Shown: positions 30,983 through 39,597 of the stretch, piece after piece
Numbering within the stretch: position 1 is the stretch's first letter
Layout of the letters: each line of letters begins with the position of its first letter
DNA from: Burkholderiales bacterium
Lineage (GTDB): Bacteria > Pseudomonadota > Gammaproteobacteria > Burkholderiales > Burkholderiaceae_C
Reading direction: 5' to 3'
DNA: 42,530 nt
Assembly (NCBI GenBank): GCA_003241965.1
Contig: QBMB01000008.1
Coordinates: forward strand, 40,554-83,083
The notes under the pieces: generated by a model
The model's database searches: none
What the model was told of the DNA's origin: nothing
What the model saw: only the letters and a program-made list of their open reading frames with translations
Translations under genes and position numbers: made by a program

Positions 30983-31884
30983 AATCAAGACGCCATCATC
31001 AACTTTTCGCTCTCGCCGCCGGGGTCGTCATGACCACCCTGACAGGTACCGCTTCCGCCTCTGAAGGCGGCGGGTCCTCCTACAACCCGGGCGTTGAAAA
31101 CTTCCTGATGGGTGCCGCGCCCCCTCCCGGCTTCTACTTGCTGGAGTACCTCACGCACTACCGCGCCAACGATCTGAACGACAACAACGGCAACTCGCTG
31201 GTCCCCGGCTTCAAGTTGCGCGCAACTGCCGCTGCCACCCGTTTCGTCTGGTCCACCCCCACCCAGGTGGCCGGCGGCAACCTCGTGATGCACGCCATCG
31301 TGCCTCTGGTCAAGCTTGATGTCACCGTTCCAGGTCTGTTCAGCCAGAGCAAGACCGGCCTGGGTGACATCACCTTCGGCCCCTCCATCGCATATCACCA
31401 CTCGCCCGCGCTGCACAGCGTTGTCGCCCTGGATTTCGTGGCGCCTACGGGTCGCTACAACCTTGCTGATCCCGTGAACATCGGGCGCAACTACTGGTCG
31501 CTGCAGCCGCTGTACACCATGAGCTACATCGACCCCAACGGCTTCAACGGCGACTTCAAGGCCACGCTGAACCTCAACGGCAAGAACAGCGACACCCAGT
31601 ACAAATCGGGCAACGAATTCATCCTCGATTACTCGGCTGGCTATGGCCTGGGCAATGGCTGGGTGGTGGGCGTGGGCGGCTACGCGTACCAGCAACTCAA
31701 CAACGACAAGCTAAACGGGGTCAGCCTCGCCAACAGCAAGGCCAGCAGCTTTGCCATTGGCCCGTCGATCAAGTACGACAACGGCAAGGGCTGGTTCATC
31801 ACCGCCAAGCTGCAGAAGGAAACGAACGCGAAGAACCGCCCCGAAGGCACGGCGTTGTGGGTGAAAACCATCATCCCGTTCTGA
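30979..31884 (+). CDS. Outer-membrane protein of the Phenol_MetA_deg/SphA type
   Basis: A 301-residue protein; AGGAG lies before the ATG. A cleavable signal peptide (LFALAAGVVMTTLTGTASA) precedes a beta-rich, Gly/Tyr/Asn-rich body with alternating strands and a C terminus ending in a phenylalanine (VKTIIPF), as in outer-membrane barrels. Segments such as GLGDITFGPSIAYH and VALDFVAPTGRYN match the MetA-pathway family found beside aromatic-degradation genes, where it probably lets substrate cross the outer membrane. Its place between the importer and the nitrilase suggests uptake of the same compound. Confidence 0.85.
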   Translation: MKSRRHHQLFALAAGVVMTTLTGTASASEGGGSSYNPGVENFLMGAAPPPGFYLLEYLTHYRANDLNDNNGNSLVPGFKLRATAAATRFVWSTPTQVAGGNLVMHAIVPLVKLDVTVPGLFSQSKTGLGDITFGPSIAYHHSPALHSVVALDFVAPTGRYNLADPVNIGRNYWSLQPLYTMSYIDPNGFNGDFKATLNLNGKNSDTQYKSGNEFILDYSAGYGLGNGWVVGVGGYAYQQLNNDKLNGVSLANSKASSFAIGPSIKYDNGKGWFITAKLQKETNAKNRPEGTALWVKTIIPF

Positions 31885-31911
31885 CACCCCGTTTCATCTA
31901 GGAGAATTCCC

Positions 31912-32931
31912 ATGGGTATCACGCACCACGAATACAAAGTAGCGGTCGTCCAGGCGGCTCCGGTCTGGCTGGATCTGGACGCCACGGTCGACAAGACCAT
32001 TGCCTACATCAACGAGGCGGCCAGCAAGGGCGCTCGCCTCATCGCTTTCCCCGAGACGTGGATCCCCGGTTACCCGTGGCACATCTGGATGAGCTCTCCG
32101 GCCTGGGCCATCGGCCGGGGCTTCGTGCAACGCTACTTTGACAACTCACTGAGCTACGACAGCCCGCAGGCCGAGCGTATCCGCCAGGCGGTGCGCAAGG
32201 CCGGGATCACCGTCGTTCTCGGCCTGAGCGAGCGCAGTGGGGGCAGCCTCTACATCGCGCAGTGGTTCATCGGGGCCAACGGCGAGACCATCGCCCAGCG
32301 CCGCAAGCTGCGTCCGACCCACGCCGAGCGCACCGTGTTCGGCGAAGGCGACGGCAGCCACCTGGCGGTGCACGATGTAGCCGACATCGGGCGCTTGGGC
32401 GGTCTGTGCTGCTGGGAACATCTGCAGCCGCTGTCGAAGTACGCGATGTATGCGCAAAACGAGCAAGTGCACGTGGCGGCCTGGCCCAGCTTCTCGCTGT
32501 ATGACCCGTTCGCGCATGCGCTGGGCTGGGAGGTGAACAACGCTGCCAGCAAGATCTATGCGGTCGAGGGCTCGTGCTTCGTGCTGGCTCCCTGTGCGAC
32601 CGTGTCGCAAGCCATGGTCGACGAGCTGTGTGACACCGAGGACAAGAAGATGCTGCTGAAAGCCGGTGGCGGCCATGCGGTGATCTATGGTCCCGATGGC
32701 AGCCCGCTGGCAGCGAAGCTGGCACCCGATGAAGAAGGCATCCTCTACGCCGACATCAACCTGGGTGCGATCGGTGTGGCCAAAAACGCCGCCGATCCCG
32801 CTGGTCATTACTCACGACCAGACGTCACACGCCTGCTCTTCAACAACAAGCCGGCCAACCGGGTAGAGCACTTCAGTCTGCCTGTGGATTCTGGTGCGCC
32901 AATGCTGGACACCGTCGAACGCCTGCCATGA
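31912..32931 (+). CDS. Nitrilase (nitrile aminohydrolase)
   Basis: A 339-residue protein with AGGAG before the ATG. The catalytic set of the nitrilase branch is visible: Glu in FPETWIPGYPW (E48), Lys in RRKLRPTHAERTVFG (K132, with a second Glu at E139), and Cys in GGLCCWEHLQPL (C167). The CWEH and PTHAER forms are those of true nitrilases rather than amidases of the same superfamily. It converts a nitrile directly to the carboxylic acid and ammonia in the cytoplasm, usually as a helical oligomer. With the aldoxime dehydratases downstream it forms a two-step aldoxime-to-acid route. Aryl- versus aliphatic-nitrile preference cannot be settled by eye. Its stop overlaps the next start. Confidence 0.95.
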   Translation: MGITHHEYKVAVVQAAPVWLDLDATVDKTIAYINEAASKGARLIAFPETWIPGYPWHIWMSSPAWAIGRGFVQRYFDNSLSYDSPQAERIRQAVRKAGITVVLGLSERSGGSLYIAQWFIGANGETIAQRRKLRPTHAERTVFGEGDGSHLAVHDVADIGRLGGLCCWEHLQPLSKYAMYAQNEQVHVAAWPSFSLYDPFAHALGWEVNNAASKIYAVEGSCFVLAPCATVSQAMVDELCDTEDKKMLLKAGGGHAVIYGPDGSPLAAKLAPDEEGILYADINLGAIGVAKNAADPAGHYSRPDVTRLLFNNKPANRVEHFSLPVDSGAPMLDTVERLP

Positions 32932-34082
32932 AACCTCTTGCGGCGCTGATGCTCTGGGCCTCGCTGACCGGCGGTGTGTGCCTGGCACAGCCGCCGGTCA
33001 AAGTCGAAGCGAAAGGCCCCATCAAGGTTGGCGCCGTCAGCAGCATGGCGCTGTTTCCTGAAGCGACGGCTGCGGTGCGGACCTACTTCGCAACGATCAA
33101 TGATGCCGGCGGCATTCGGGGCAGGAAGCTGGAGTTGATCATCGAGGACGACAAGATCGATCCGAAAACGGCGGCTATGGCGGCCCGCAAGCTGGTTGAA
33201 CAGGACCAAGTCGTTGCCAACGTGGGCAGTGCAAGCGCTCTGGAGTGCGCAGTGAATGCCGCCTACTACGGCGACAAGAACATGGTGTCGATTCAGGGCA
33301 CGGGCGTCGACCCGGTCTGCTTCGATTCGCCCAACATTGCGCCCGTCAACACCGGGCCTTATGTCGGTACCGCAGTCGCACTGAAGTTTTTGGCAGACGT
33401 GCGGCGACGACAGCGCATCTGCGCAGTCACAGTGGGCTATGCACCTTCCCAGAAGGCCGCCTTCGAACAGATCATCGATGAATGGAAAAAGAAGAGCGGT
33501 CGCAACCTTGCCTATGTGGCCATCGGCATCGCCCCCACCGACAGCCTCGCCGAGCAGGTGAAGAAGGCGGTCGAAGCGAAATGCGATGGCCTGGTCTTTA
33601 CCGCCATCGATTCCGGCGTCATTGACTGGGTGAAAACCGCTCGGTCAATGAAGGCCAACGACATCGACTGGGTGTTCCTGACACCTGCATACACGCAAGA
33701 CGTGGCCGACACACTGAAAGCGGAGGGCGAAGGCATCTTTGCCATTTCAGAGTTCGAGCCATGGTCCAGCCGGTCCGGCATGTTGACCGACTGGCGCAAC
33801 ACCATGCTCAAGGGTCGCGTGCCATTGACCTCGCTGTCGCAGGGTGGCTATGTGGCCGCCTCGGTGTTCGTCACCGCGCTGCGCGGCATAGAAGGTGACA
33901 TCACACGCGAATCTGTGACCAAGGCTTTCAAATCCATGGAACCCAGAAAGGTGTCGCTGATGGGCTCGCCATTCAGCTTTGGCCCGGCGCCCCGACACAA
34001 CCCCAACCGCGCGGCCATCCCTGTGCGGCTTGAAGGTGGCAAGTGGCGCGTGGCGCATTGGGAATACATCACCTACCAGTGA
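32928..34082 (+). CDS. Second ABC transporter substrate-binding protein (Peripla_BP_6)
   Basis: A 384-residue protein; ATGA overlap with the nitrilase. Signal peptide LAALMLWASLTGGVCLA, then a Leu/Ile/Val-binding-type fold: IKVGAVSSMALFPEATAAVR, ELIIEDDKIDPKTAAMAARKLV, GSASALECAVNAAYY, and GYAPSQKAAFEQIIDEW. No second permease or ATPase set is nearby, so it probably feeds the same LivHMGF importer, widening its ligand range, or acts as a sensor. It differs markedly from the first binding protein and uses a Sec-type rather than a Tat-like signal. Confidence 0.9.
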   Translation: MKPLAALMLWASLTGGVCLAQPPVKVEAKGPIKVGAVSSMALFPEATAAVRTYFATINDAGGIRGRKLELIIEDDKIDPKTAAMAARKLVEQDQVVANVGSASALECAVNAAYYGDKNMVSIQGTGVDPVCFDSPNIAPVNTGPYVGTAVALKFLADVRRRQRICAVTVGYAPSQKAAFEQIIDEWKKKSGRNLAYVAIGIAPTDSLAEQVKKAVEAKCDGLVFTAIDSGVIDWVKTARSMKANDIDWVFLTPAYTQDVADTLKAEGEGIFAISEFEPWSSRSGMLTDWRNTMLKGRVPLTSLSQGGYVAASVFVTALRGIEGDITRESVTKAFKSMEPRKVSLMGSPFSFGPAPRHNPNRAAIPVRLEGGKWRVAHWEYITYQ

Positions 34083-34148
34083 AATCGTTCGCGAGCCCGT
34101 GCCGACCAGGGATCGCACCGTTCTACGTGAACAGGGGAGTCAACTGCC

Positions 34149-35204
34149 ATGGAATCCGCCATTCCCGAACAACTGCGCTGCACTCGCACCAGACCTGCAC
34201 GAGCCTCCAGCGACTACACGCCGCCCTACCCGGCTTGGGTCGCCCAGTTCACCCCCACGACCACACAGATGGTGGTGGGGTGCTTCGGCGTTCAGTGCCA
34301 GGGCGGTCGCCGCAAGGCATTGAAGGCCATCCAGCCGATCCTGGACCAATTGAGCCTGCATCACGGCCCGCGCCATCACGATCTGGCTCACCACGTGGAT
34401 GCAGAGGGGTATGACACGGTGATCGCCATGGCCTACTGGGATGCCATCGCGCCCTTCCAGCAATGGAGGACACGGCCTGACGTGGACGCCTGGTGGCAGG
34501 CTCCTGCGAGGCTCGACGAAGGGGTAGGCTACTTTCGCGAGATATTCCTTCCGCATGTGGAGCGCTTCGAGACACTGTTTTCAACGCCAGACAAATTCGA
34601 AGGCGCAGCCCTTCTGGCGAGCCACCTCAGCGACGAAATCCAGGAACACGGCTATTGGGGCGGCATGCGCGACCGCATTCCCGCGTCTCAAAACGACGGC
34701 TTGGCCGCAGGTCGGGCCAGCGCTGACCGTCCCCGGCCGGGCCATCGGGTGGTCGTGCAAGGCCCGGACAACGTGGCATTGATCCGCTCGGGACAGGACT
34801 GGGGCGAGACCGATGGTGAAGAGCGCCGGCTCTACCTCCGCAGTATCGAGCCCGTGCTGGGCGCGGGCATGGACTTCCTGGAACAAAAAGGCGAGTCGGT
34901 GGGCTGCCACTACAACCGTTACATGCAACACATCGATCGCGAAGGTGATCCGATCGAGAAGTCGTTCGGGCTGAGCCTGTGGCGCACGCTGGAACACATG
35001 GAGCGCTGGTCCGAATCGCATTCGACCCACCTTGCCATCTTCGGCACGTTCATGCAGGTGGTCCAGCAAATGAACTTCCAGCTCAAGCTGAGGTTGTACC
35101 ACGAAGTGTCCGTGATCAAGGCAGAGGAACAACACTTCGAGTACGTCAACTGCCATCCGAAAACCGGTTTCCTGCGCGTGGGCCAGGCGCAGGAAACCGG
35201 TTGA
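34149..35204 (+). CDS. Aldoxime dehydratase (heme-containing, phenylacetaldoxime dehydratase family), copy 1
   Basis: A 351-residue cytoplasmic protein with GGGGAG before the ATG. The sequence is of the Oxd family throughout: YTPPYPAW near the N terminus, YWGGMRDR (R174), IRSGQDW (S214), SLWRTLEHMERWSESHSTHLAIFG (H294 as probable heme ligand) and LRLYHEV (H318 as probable catalytic base). These correspond, by memory of the family, to R178, S219, H299 and H320 of OxdRE. The enzyme removes water from an aldoxime bound through nitrogen to ferrous heme, giving a nitrile, which the adjacent nitrilase hydrolyses. A terminator follows 32 bases after the stop. It lacks the longer loop of copy 2 near the heme region. 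Confidence 0.93.
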   Translation: MESAIPEQLRCTRTRPARASSDYTPPYPAWVAQFTPTTTQMVVGCFGVQCQGGRRKALKAIQPILDQLSLHHGPRHHDLAHHVDAEGYDTVIAMAYWDAIAPFQQWRTRPDVDAWWQAPARLDEGVGYFREIFLPHVERFETLFSTPDKFEGAALLASHLSDEIQEHGYWGGMRDRIPASQNDGLAAGRASADRPRPGHRVVVQGPDNVALIRSGQDWGETDGEERRLYLRSIEPVLGAGMDFLEQKGESVGCHYNRYMQHIDREGDPIEKSFGLSLWRTLEHMERWSESHSTHLAIFGTFMQVVQQMNFQLKLRLYHEVSVIKAEEQHFEYVNCHPKTGFLRVGQAQETG

Positions 35205-35236
35205 TATTCCTCGCAACACCTTCTTGGGTTTTCACG

Positions 35237-35265
35237 GGCCCCGCAAACGCGGGGCCTCTTTTTTT
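35237..35265 (+). terminator. Intrinsic terminator between the two aldoxime dehydratase genes
   Basis: Perfect 8-bp stem GGCCCCGC/GCGGGGCC around loop AAAC, followed by TCTTTTTTT. It should end most transcripts of the transporter-nitrilase-dehydratase operon, so copy 2 depends on read-through or its own promoter within 35266-35437, where I could not identify one confidently. Confidence 0.9.
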
Positions 35266-35437
35266 GTGCGTATGACGCCGGCGCATGGGCTGCAGACGCG
35301 ATGGCCCCCTGGCGGTGCGATGGGAACACTCCCTGGGGCGGCGTGGACATACCCGTCCTCGCTCCTGCGGCCCGCGCCACCTGCCGGTGGCTTGCGGCCA
35401 TTCGACACAACCACCTTGGCCCTGAAAGGACCTCTCC

Positions 35438-36505
35438 ATGGAATCCGCCATCCCCAAACACCTGCAATGCCCCCGCTCACGACAGCCGAACAAGCCAGCC
35501 GACTACGAACCGCCGTACCCGGCCTGGACCGCGCGCCTGCCGGAGGCGCTGACGCAAATCACCATGGCCTACCTGGGCGTGCAGTGCCCCACAGGCAAAG
35601 AAGGCGCCGCGCTGGCCACGGTGGCCGCACTGGTGCACCAGCTGGGACTCAAAGACGCCGCAGCGTTTCACGACATCGCGCACTACACCGACGAGGCCGG
35701 TTATCCGACCTGGATGGTGATGGCCTACTGGCCCTCGGTCGAGGCCTTCCAGCGGTGGCAGTCGCAACCGGAGGTCGCCAACTGGTGGAACGCGCCGGCG
35801 CGCAGCACCGAAGGTCTGGGGCATTTCCGGGAAGTCTTCACCCCACACGTCACCCACTTCGAAACGCTGTTCTCCAACGATCGGTTCGAGGGCGCAGCCC
35901 ACATGGCCTCGGGACGCAGCGATGAGATCCGCGAACACGGTTACTGGGGTGGCATGCGCGACCGCCTGCCATCGTCCCAAACGGATGCCATGGCATCTCC
36001 GGCCAACGCCCACATCAGCGAACTGCCCTCGCCGGCGAAGGGCCGCGTCAAGCTTCAGGGCCACGACAACATCGCGCTGATCCGCTCGGGTCAGGAGTGG
36101 ACCGAAACCACGGGCAAAGAGCGGGACCAGTACCTGAAGGACATCGAGCCCACACTGCGCGCGGGCATGGACTTCCTGCGCGACAAAGGTTCGTCGATTG
36201 GCTGCTACTTCAACCGCTTCGTGCAACTGGTGGACGTGCAGGGCAAGCCGGTTGAGAAGAGTTTCGGCATGAGCCTGTGGCACACGCTCGAACACATGGA
36301 GGCCTGGTCGGAGTCGCATATCACGCACGTCAACATCTTCGGAAAGTTCATGAAGATGGTGAGCGATCTGGGTGGCCCGAATCTGAAACTGCGCCTGTAC
36401 CACGAGGTGACGGTGTTGCAGGCCAGCGAGCAGTCGTACGAATACGTGAACTGCCATCCTCACACAGGTCTTCTCAACACCCTGGCCCCGGCCGCCAAGC
36501 TCTGA
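35438..36505 (+). CDS. Aldoxime dehydratase, copy 2
   Basis: A 355-residue paralogue of copy 1 with AAAGGA nine bases before the ATG. The first six residues (MESAIP) are shared with copy 1, and key residues are conserved: YWGGMRDR (R174), IRSGQEW (S217), SESHITHVNIFG (H297) and LRLYHEV (H322). The two differ at many positions, including the loop before the last histidine (SDLGGPN here), so duplication is old or the copies came separately. Different aldoxime preferences are plausible. It lies between two terminators, as a probable single-gene transcript. Confidence 0.93.
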   Translation: MESAIPKHLQCPRSRQPNKPADYEPPYPAWTARLPEALTQITMAYLGVQCPTGKEGAALATVAALVHQLGLKDAAAFHDIAHYTDEAGYPTWMVMAYWPSVEAFQRWQSQPEVANWWNAPARSTEGLGHFREVFTPHVTHFETLFSNDRFEGAAHMASGRSDEIREHGYWGGMRDRLPSSQTDAMASPANAHISELPSPAKGRVKLQGHDNIALIRSGQEWTETTGKERDQYLKDIEPTLRAGMDFLRDKGSSIGCYFNRFVQLVDVQGKPVEKSFGMSLWHTLEHMEAWSESHITHVNIFGKFMKMVSDLGGPNLKLRLYHEVTVLQASEQSYEYVNCHPHTGLLNTLAPAAKL

Positions 36506-36538
36506 AGCTGCGACACACGCACCCCGCCGCAAGGCTTT

Positions 36539-36568
36539 GCCGCACGCTCTGGCGTGCGGCTTTTTTTT
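36539..36568 (+). terminator. Intrinsic terminator after aldoxime dehydratase copy 2
   Basis: Perfect 9-bp stem GCCGCACGC/GCGTGCGGC around a four-base loop, followed by eight T. It lies 34 bases after the stop. Confidence 0.92.
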
Positions 36569-36677
36569 GCGCCACGCAGGCAGCCATGCGGACACCGTCT
36601 GGGCTGATGAGGCGATGGTCAAAAGACTCGGCGCTTCAGACACTGGGTCTCCCATCAACCAACCCAGTTTTCTCATC

Positions 36678-39065
36678 ATGGACATCTTTGAAGCCATTGC
36701 CAAAAAGGACCTTCACGCCGTCGCAGCGTTGATCAAGAACGATCCGCAGGTTGTGAACGAGCTCTCTCCCGTATTCTTGGGCAACAAAGGCCCCGGTGAC
36801 TACCCCGAGGGTGTTCGACCCCTCATGTGGGCCACCTTCGTGCTGCGCACCCCTGCCGATACGCCCATCGCCGAGGCGTTGCTGCTGGGCATGGCTGCCG
36901 TGAAGTCGGACTTGAACGAAATCGATGTGTTTGCTGGACGCACCGTGCTCCACTGGGCGGCCTACAACGACAACTTGCTCATCCTCCAGATGATGCAAAA
37001 ATTTGCCGCTGAACACAAGCTCAAGCTGAACTACAACCAGCGCGACAACGGCAACAAGACGCCCACCCAGGTGGCCCTGGGCAAGGGCTTCCACCAGTTC
37101 GCCAAGATCATGGCGCCCGAGCGTCTGAAGAACGCGGGCCAGGGCCCGGTTCACCTGGCCATTGTGGGCATGGGCGCCACCGGCACAGGGTTGTTCATCA
37201 GGCTGATCCGGGGCATGGTGGAAGCGCCGGCGGTCTACCCCAGGGAAGTCCTCAAGCAGGTCCGCATCTCGCTGATCGACTCGAAGACGGTGCTGGGCCG
37301 AGGCATGCCCTACTCTGACGAACTGAACTCCAGCACCTCCATCCTGAACGTGCACGCGGCAGGCATGAGCATCGACAGCACCGATGGCGCCGACTTCCTG
37401 AACTACATCAAGGACAAATACCTGCAGGGCGACCTGGAACAGGGGCTGGGCGAGGCCGGATTCCACGGCCTCACGCCGGTGGCACCGCCGAACCCCACCG
37501 GCTACTACCCGCGAACCTTCTTTGGCAAATACTGCACCGAGCGCCTGACCCACTGGATCGAGGTCGCCAAGCAGTACGGCATCTCGGTGGACGCTTACCC
37601 CACCACCGTGGTGGCCAAGGTGGGCAAGCCCGACAAGGGTGTGATGACGGTGGAACTCAAAGGCTCGGAGTTCAGCACAAAGCCCGGCGCACCCACCAGC
37701 AAGCTCGATGCCACCCATGTGTTCAACGCCACCGGTCACTGGGAGCACAAGGTCAAGGCTGCCAAGCCCTACGAGACGATTCCGGGCTGTATCCAGTTCC
37801 CAGCCAGCCGGGCCACGCTGGAAGCCAAGGGGGTTTTCAAGCAGCCCACGCACGTGGCGGTGATGGGTTCGTCGCTGTCGGCCATCGACGCTGTGTTCGG
37901 TGTGTTGCTGCATCCACAGGTGGGCCACCTCACCTGGGAGGGCAGCAAGCCGACGTACCACCCGCACGTGGATCTGAAGAGCGGCAAGATGCCGTGGCGC
38001 GTGACGTGCTATTCCCGCCGCGGCGTGTGGCCCAAAGTGCGCCCCAGCGACAACCGCGACGTGGACGCCAAATGGACGTCACCCGCCATGTACGAAATCC
38101 TTCGTCAGGTGTTCAACGGCGGCAAGAGTCTGGACCTGAAAACCTGCGTCCAGCTGCTGGACAACGAAATGGCCGAACTCTACAACCGGCCGCTGCCCGG
38201 CGTGGGTGCAAAGCCCGGTGAAAAGAAGCCGCTGCCGTCGGTGATGGAGATGTTCGATCCGCTCAAGCTGCTGGCCGAAGGGGTGCCGCGCAATCCGTGG
38301 AACCTCGTGGCCTCGGATGTTCGGGACTGCGACGACGGTGATTCGGGCAGCAACGCCGAGCGCCCCTGGGTGCGCTGGTACCAGATCATCCACGGTCTGT
38401 TCCCGGTGATGACCCGCGTGTACCGAGGCTGGAGCCCCAAGGACCGCGCCGACTTCGACAAAAACCTGAACACGCCGTTCCTGTGGGCCTTTGCCCCCAT
38501 GCCGCTGCACTCGGCCCGCATCCTGCTGGCCATGCACGAAGCGGGCGTGCTGGACCTGTTCCGCACACCGGAGGAAGAAGCGCCCAAGCCCAACGCCGAC
38601 AAAAAGCACCTCGACTACCCGTACTTTGATGAGGTGGGTGCGAAGAAGATCAACACCCACGAGTTTTTGGCCATCACCACAGGTCTGGGCTCGGATGTGC
38701 GACTGGACGCCGGGGAACTGACCCAGGCCGACATGGCGTCGGGTCAACTGACCATCCAGGACCAGGACGCGCCCGATCCCAAGGACGAGAACACCTTCTT
38801 CCTGGCCGACGACGATTCCTACGAGTTCCTGGATGTGCAGGGCAATCACTCCCCTGCGCGGCGGGGCGTGGGCTTCTTCTCGCACGCCAGCTACTTCATG
38901 ATCCAGGCCGTACCGGCGGTGGTGGGGCACACCCGCAACGTCGCCGAGCTGTACCTGGCGGAGTTCATCACCCGGCTGCTGGGCGATGCGACCAAGGCGA
39001 TTCCGGAGCAGAAGCCGTTCGGCCGGCCAGGAACCGGTCCGCAGGATCAGAAGTCGAAGCTCTGA
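36678..39065 (+). CDS. Ankyrin-like repeat protein fused to an FAD/NAD(P)-binding module
   Basis: A 795-residue protein. I chose ATG 36678 (MDIFEAIAKKDL), which begins an ankyrin-type helix pair; the frame runs upstream to 36537 through the terminator, which is not coding. Residues about 1-150 look like two to three degenerate ankyrin repeats (VRPLMWATFVL, GRTVLHWAAYNDN, KTPTQVALGKG). Residues about 158-480 form an FAD-NAD(P)-binding module of the NAD_binding_9 type: dinucleotide motif LAIVGMGATGTG (G-x-G-x-x-G), GRGMPYS, NVHAAGMS, ATGHWEHK, and a second Rossmann-like segment VAVMGSSLSAID. The remaining about 300 residues are not recognised. Related flavoproteins are oxidoreductases or N-hydroxylases of uncertain substrate. 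Position after the aldoxime cluster makes a link possible, but a terminator separates them. Confidence 0.75.
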   Translation: MDIFEAIAKKDLHAVAALIKNDPQVVNELSPVFLGNKGPGDYPEGVRPLMWATFVLRTPADTPIAEALLLGMAAVKSDLNEIDVFAGRTVLHWAAYNDNLLILQMMQKFAAEHKLKLNYNQRDNGNKTPTQVALGKGFHQFAKIMAPERLKNAGQGPVHLAIVGMGATGTGLFIRLIRGMVEAPAVYPREVLKQVRISLIDSKTVLGRGMPYSDELNSSTSILNVHAAGMSIDSTDGADFLNYIKDKYLQGDLEQGLGEAGFHGLTPVAPPNPTGYYPRTFFGKYCTERLTHWIEVAKQYGISVDAYPTTVVAKVGKPDKGVMTVELKGSEFSTKPGAPTSKLDATHVFNATGHWEHKVKAAKPYETIPGCIQFPASRATLEAKGVFKQPTHVAVMGSSLSAIDAVFGVLLHPQVGHLTWEGSKPTYHPHVDLKSGKMPWRVTCYSRRGVWPKVRPSDNRDVDAKWTSPAMYEILRQVFNGGKSLDLKTCVQLLDNEMAELYNRPLPGVGAKPGEKKPLPSVMEMFDPLKLLAEGVPRNPWNLVASDVRDCDDGDSGSNAERPWVRWYQIIHGLFPVMTRVYRGWSPKDRADFDKNLNTPFLWAFAPMPLHSARILLAMHEAGVLDLFRTPEEEAPKPNADKKHLDYPYFDEVGAKKINTHEFLAITTGLGSDVRLDAGELTQADMASGQLTIQDQDAPDPKDENTFFLADDDSYEFLDVQGNHSPARRGVGFFSHASYFMIQAVPAVVGHTRNVAELYLAEFITRLLGDATKAIPEQKPFGRPGTGPQDQKSKL

Positions 39066-39068
39066 CGC

Positions 39069-39587
39069 TCAATCCGCACGCGGTCGCTGCATGAAACCAA
39101 AACGTTTTTGCAACGCCGCGTGTTCAACCGGCACGGGCGCCCAAAGCCCGGCGCCCACCCAGTCGGCCGCAAGGGCCACGTCGGCGCTGTGCACCAGCCC
39201 GACACCCAAGTTGGTCACCAGATACAGCCTGCCGGATTCGTCCAGCAGGCTGTCCTGCGTCTGAACCTCCACACCGGTGTGGGACAACACGCGCCCATCG
39301 GGCTGCAGGCGCCACACCCAGGGGGTGTCTTCAAGCTCCACGTACACCCGCTGCGGACCGTTCTGAAAGTACCACTGCCCGCTGTCGTCAGCGGCGTAGT
39401 TGCGCTGGATGAAGTCGATGAGTTTTTCGTGCTGGAGCAGCGAGCCCTTGCTCTGAGGAAATGGGCCAGCGGCCTGCACGCGGTCGTCGCGCATGTACCA
39501 GTTGCCGCGCGCGTCCAGCCCCAGCCAGCCGAAGCAGTTGGGCACATTGGGCCATTTGGCCATGGCGGCCTTGACGATGTCGTCCAT
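39069..39587 (-). CDS. Conserved hypothetical protein (DUF2946-like by memory)
   Basis: A 172-residue cytoplasmic-looking protein from ATG 39587. It is rich in Trp and Asp, with KWPNVPNCFGWLGLDARGNWYMRDD, IQRNYAADDSGQWYFQNGPQRVYVELE and LVTNLGVGLVHSADV segments. I recall this as a common Burkholderiales family of unknown function, labelled DUF2946, but the label is uncertain. It converges with the ankyrin-FAD gene (3 bp gap) and follows yheT by 10 bases on the same strand, so it is likely co-transcribed with it. Confidence 0.75.
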   Translation of the reverse strand: MDDIVKAAMAKWPNVPNCFGWLGLDARGNWYMRDDRVQAAGPFPQSKGSLLQHEKLIDFIQRNYAADDSGQWYFQNGPQRVYVELEDTPWVWRLQPDGRVLSHTGVEVQTQDSLLDESGRLYLVTNLGVGLVHSADVALAADWVGAGLWAPVPVEHAALQKRFGFMQRPRAD

Positions 39588-39597
39588 GGGTGTTCGA

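Noticed and set aside
35477-36703. 408-residue minus-strand open frame
   Set aside because: It is antisense to aldoxime dehydratase copy 2 and crosses the terminator; no domain seen.
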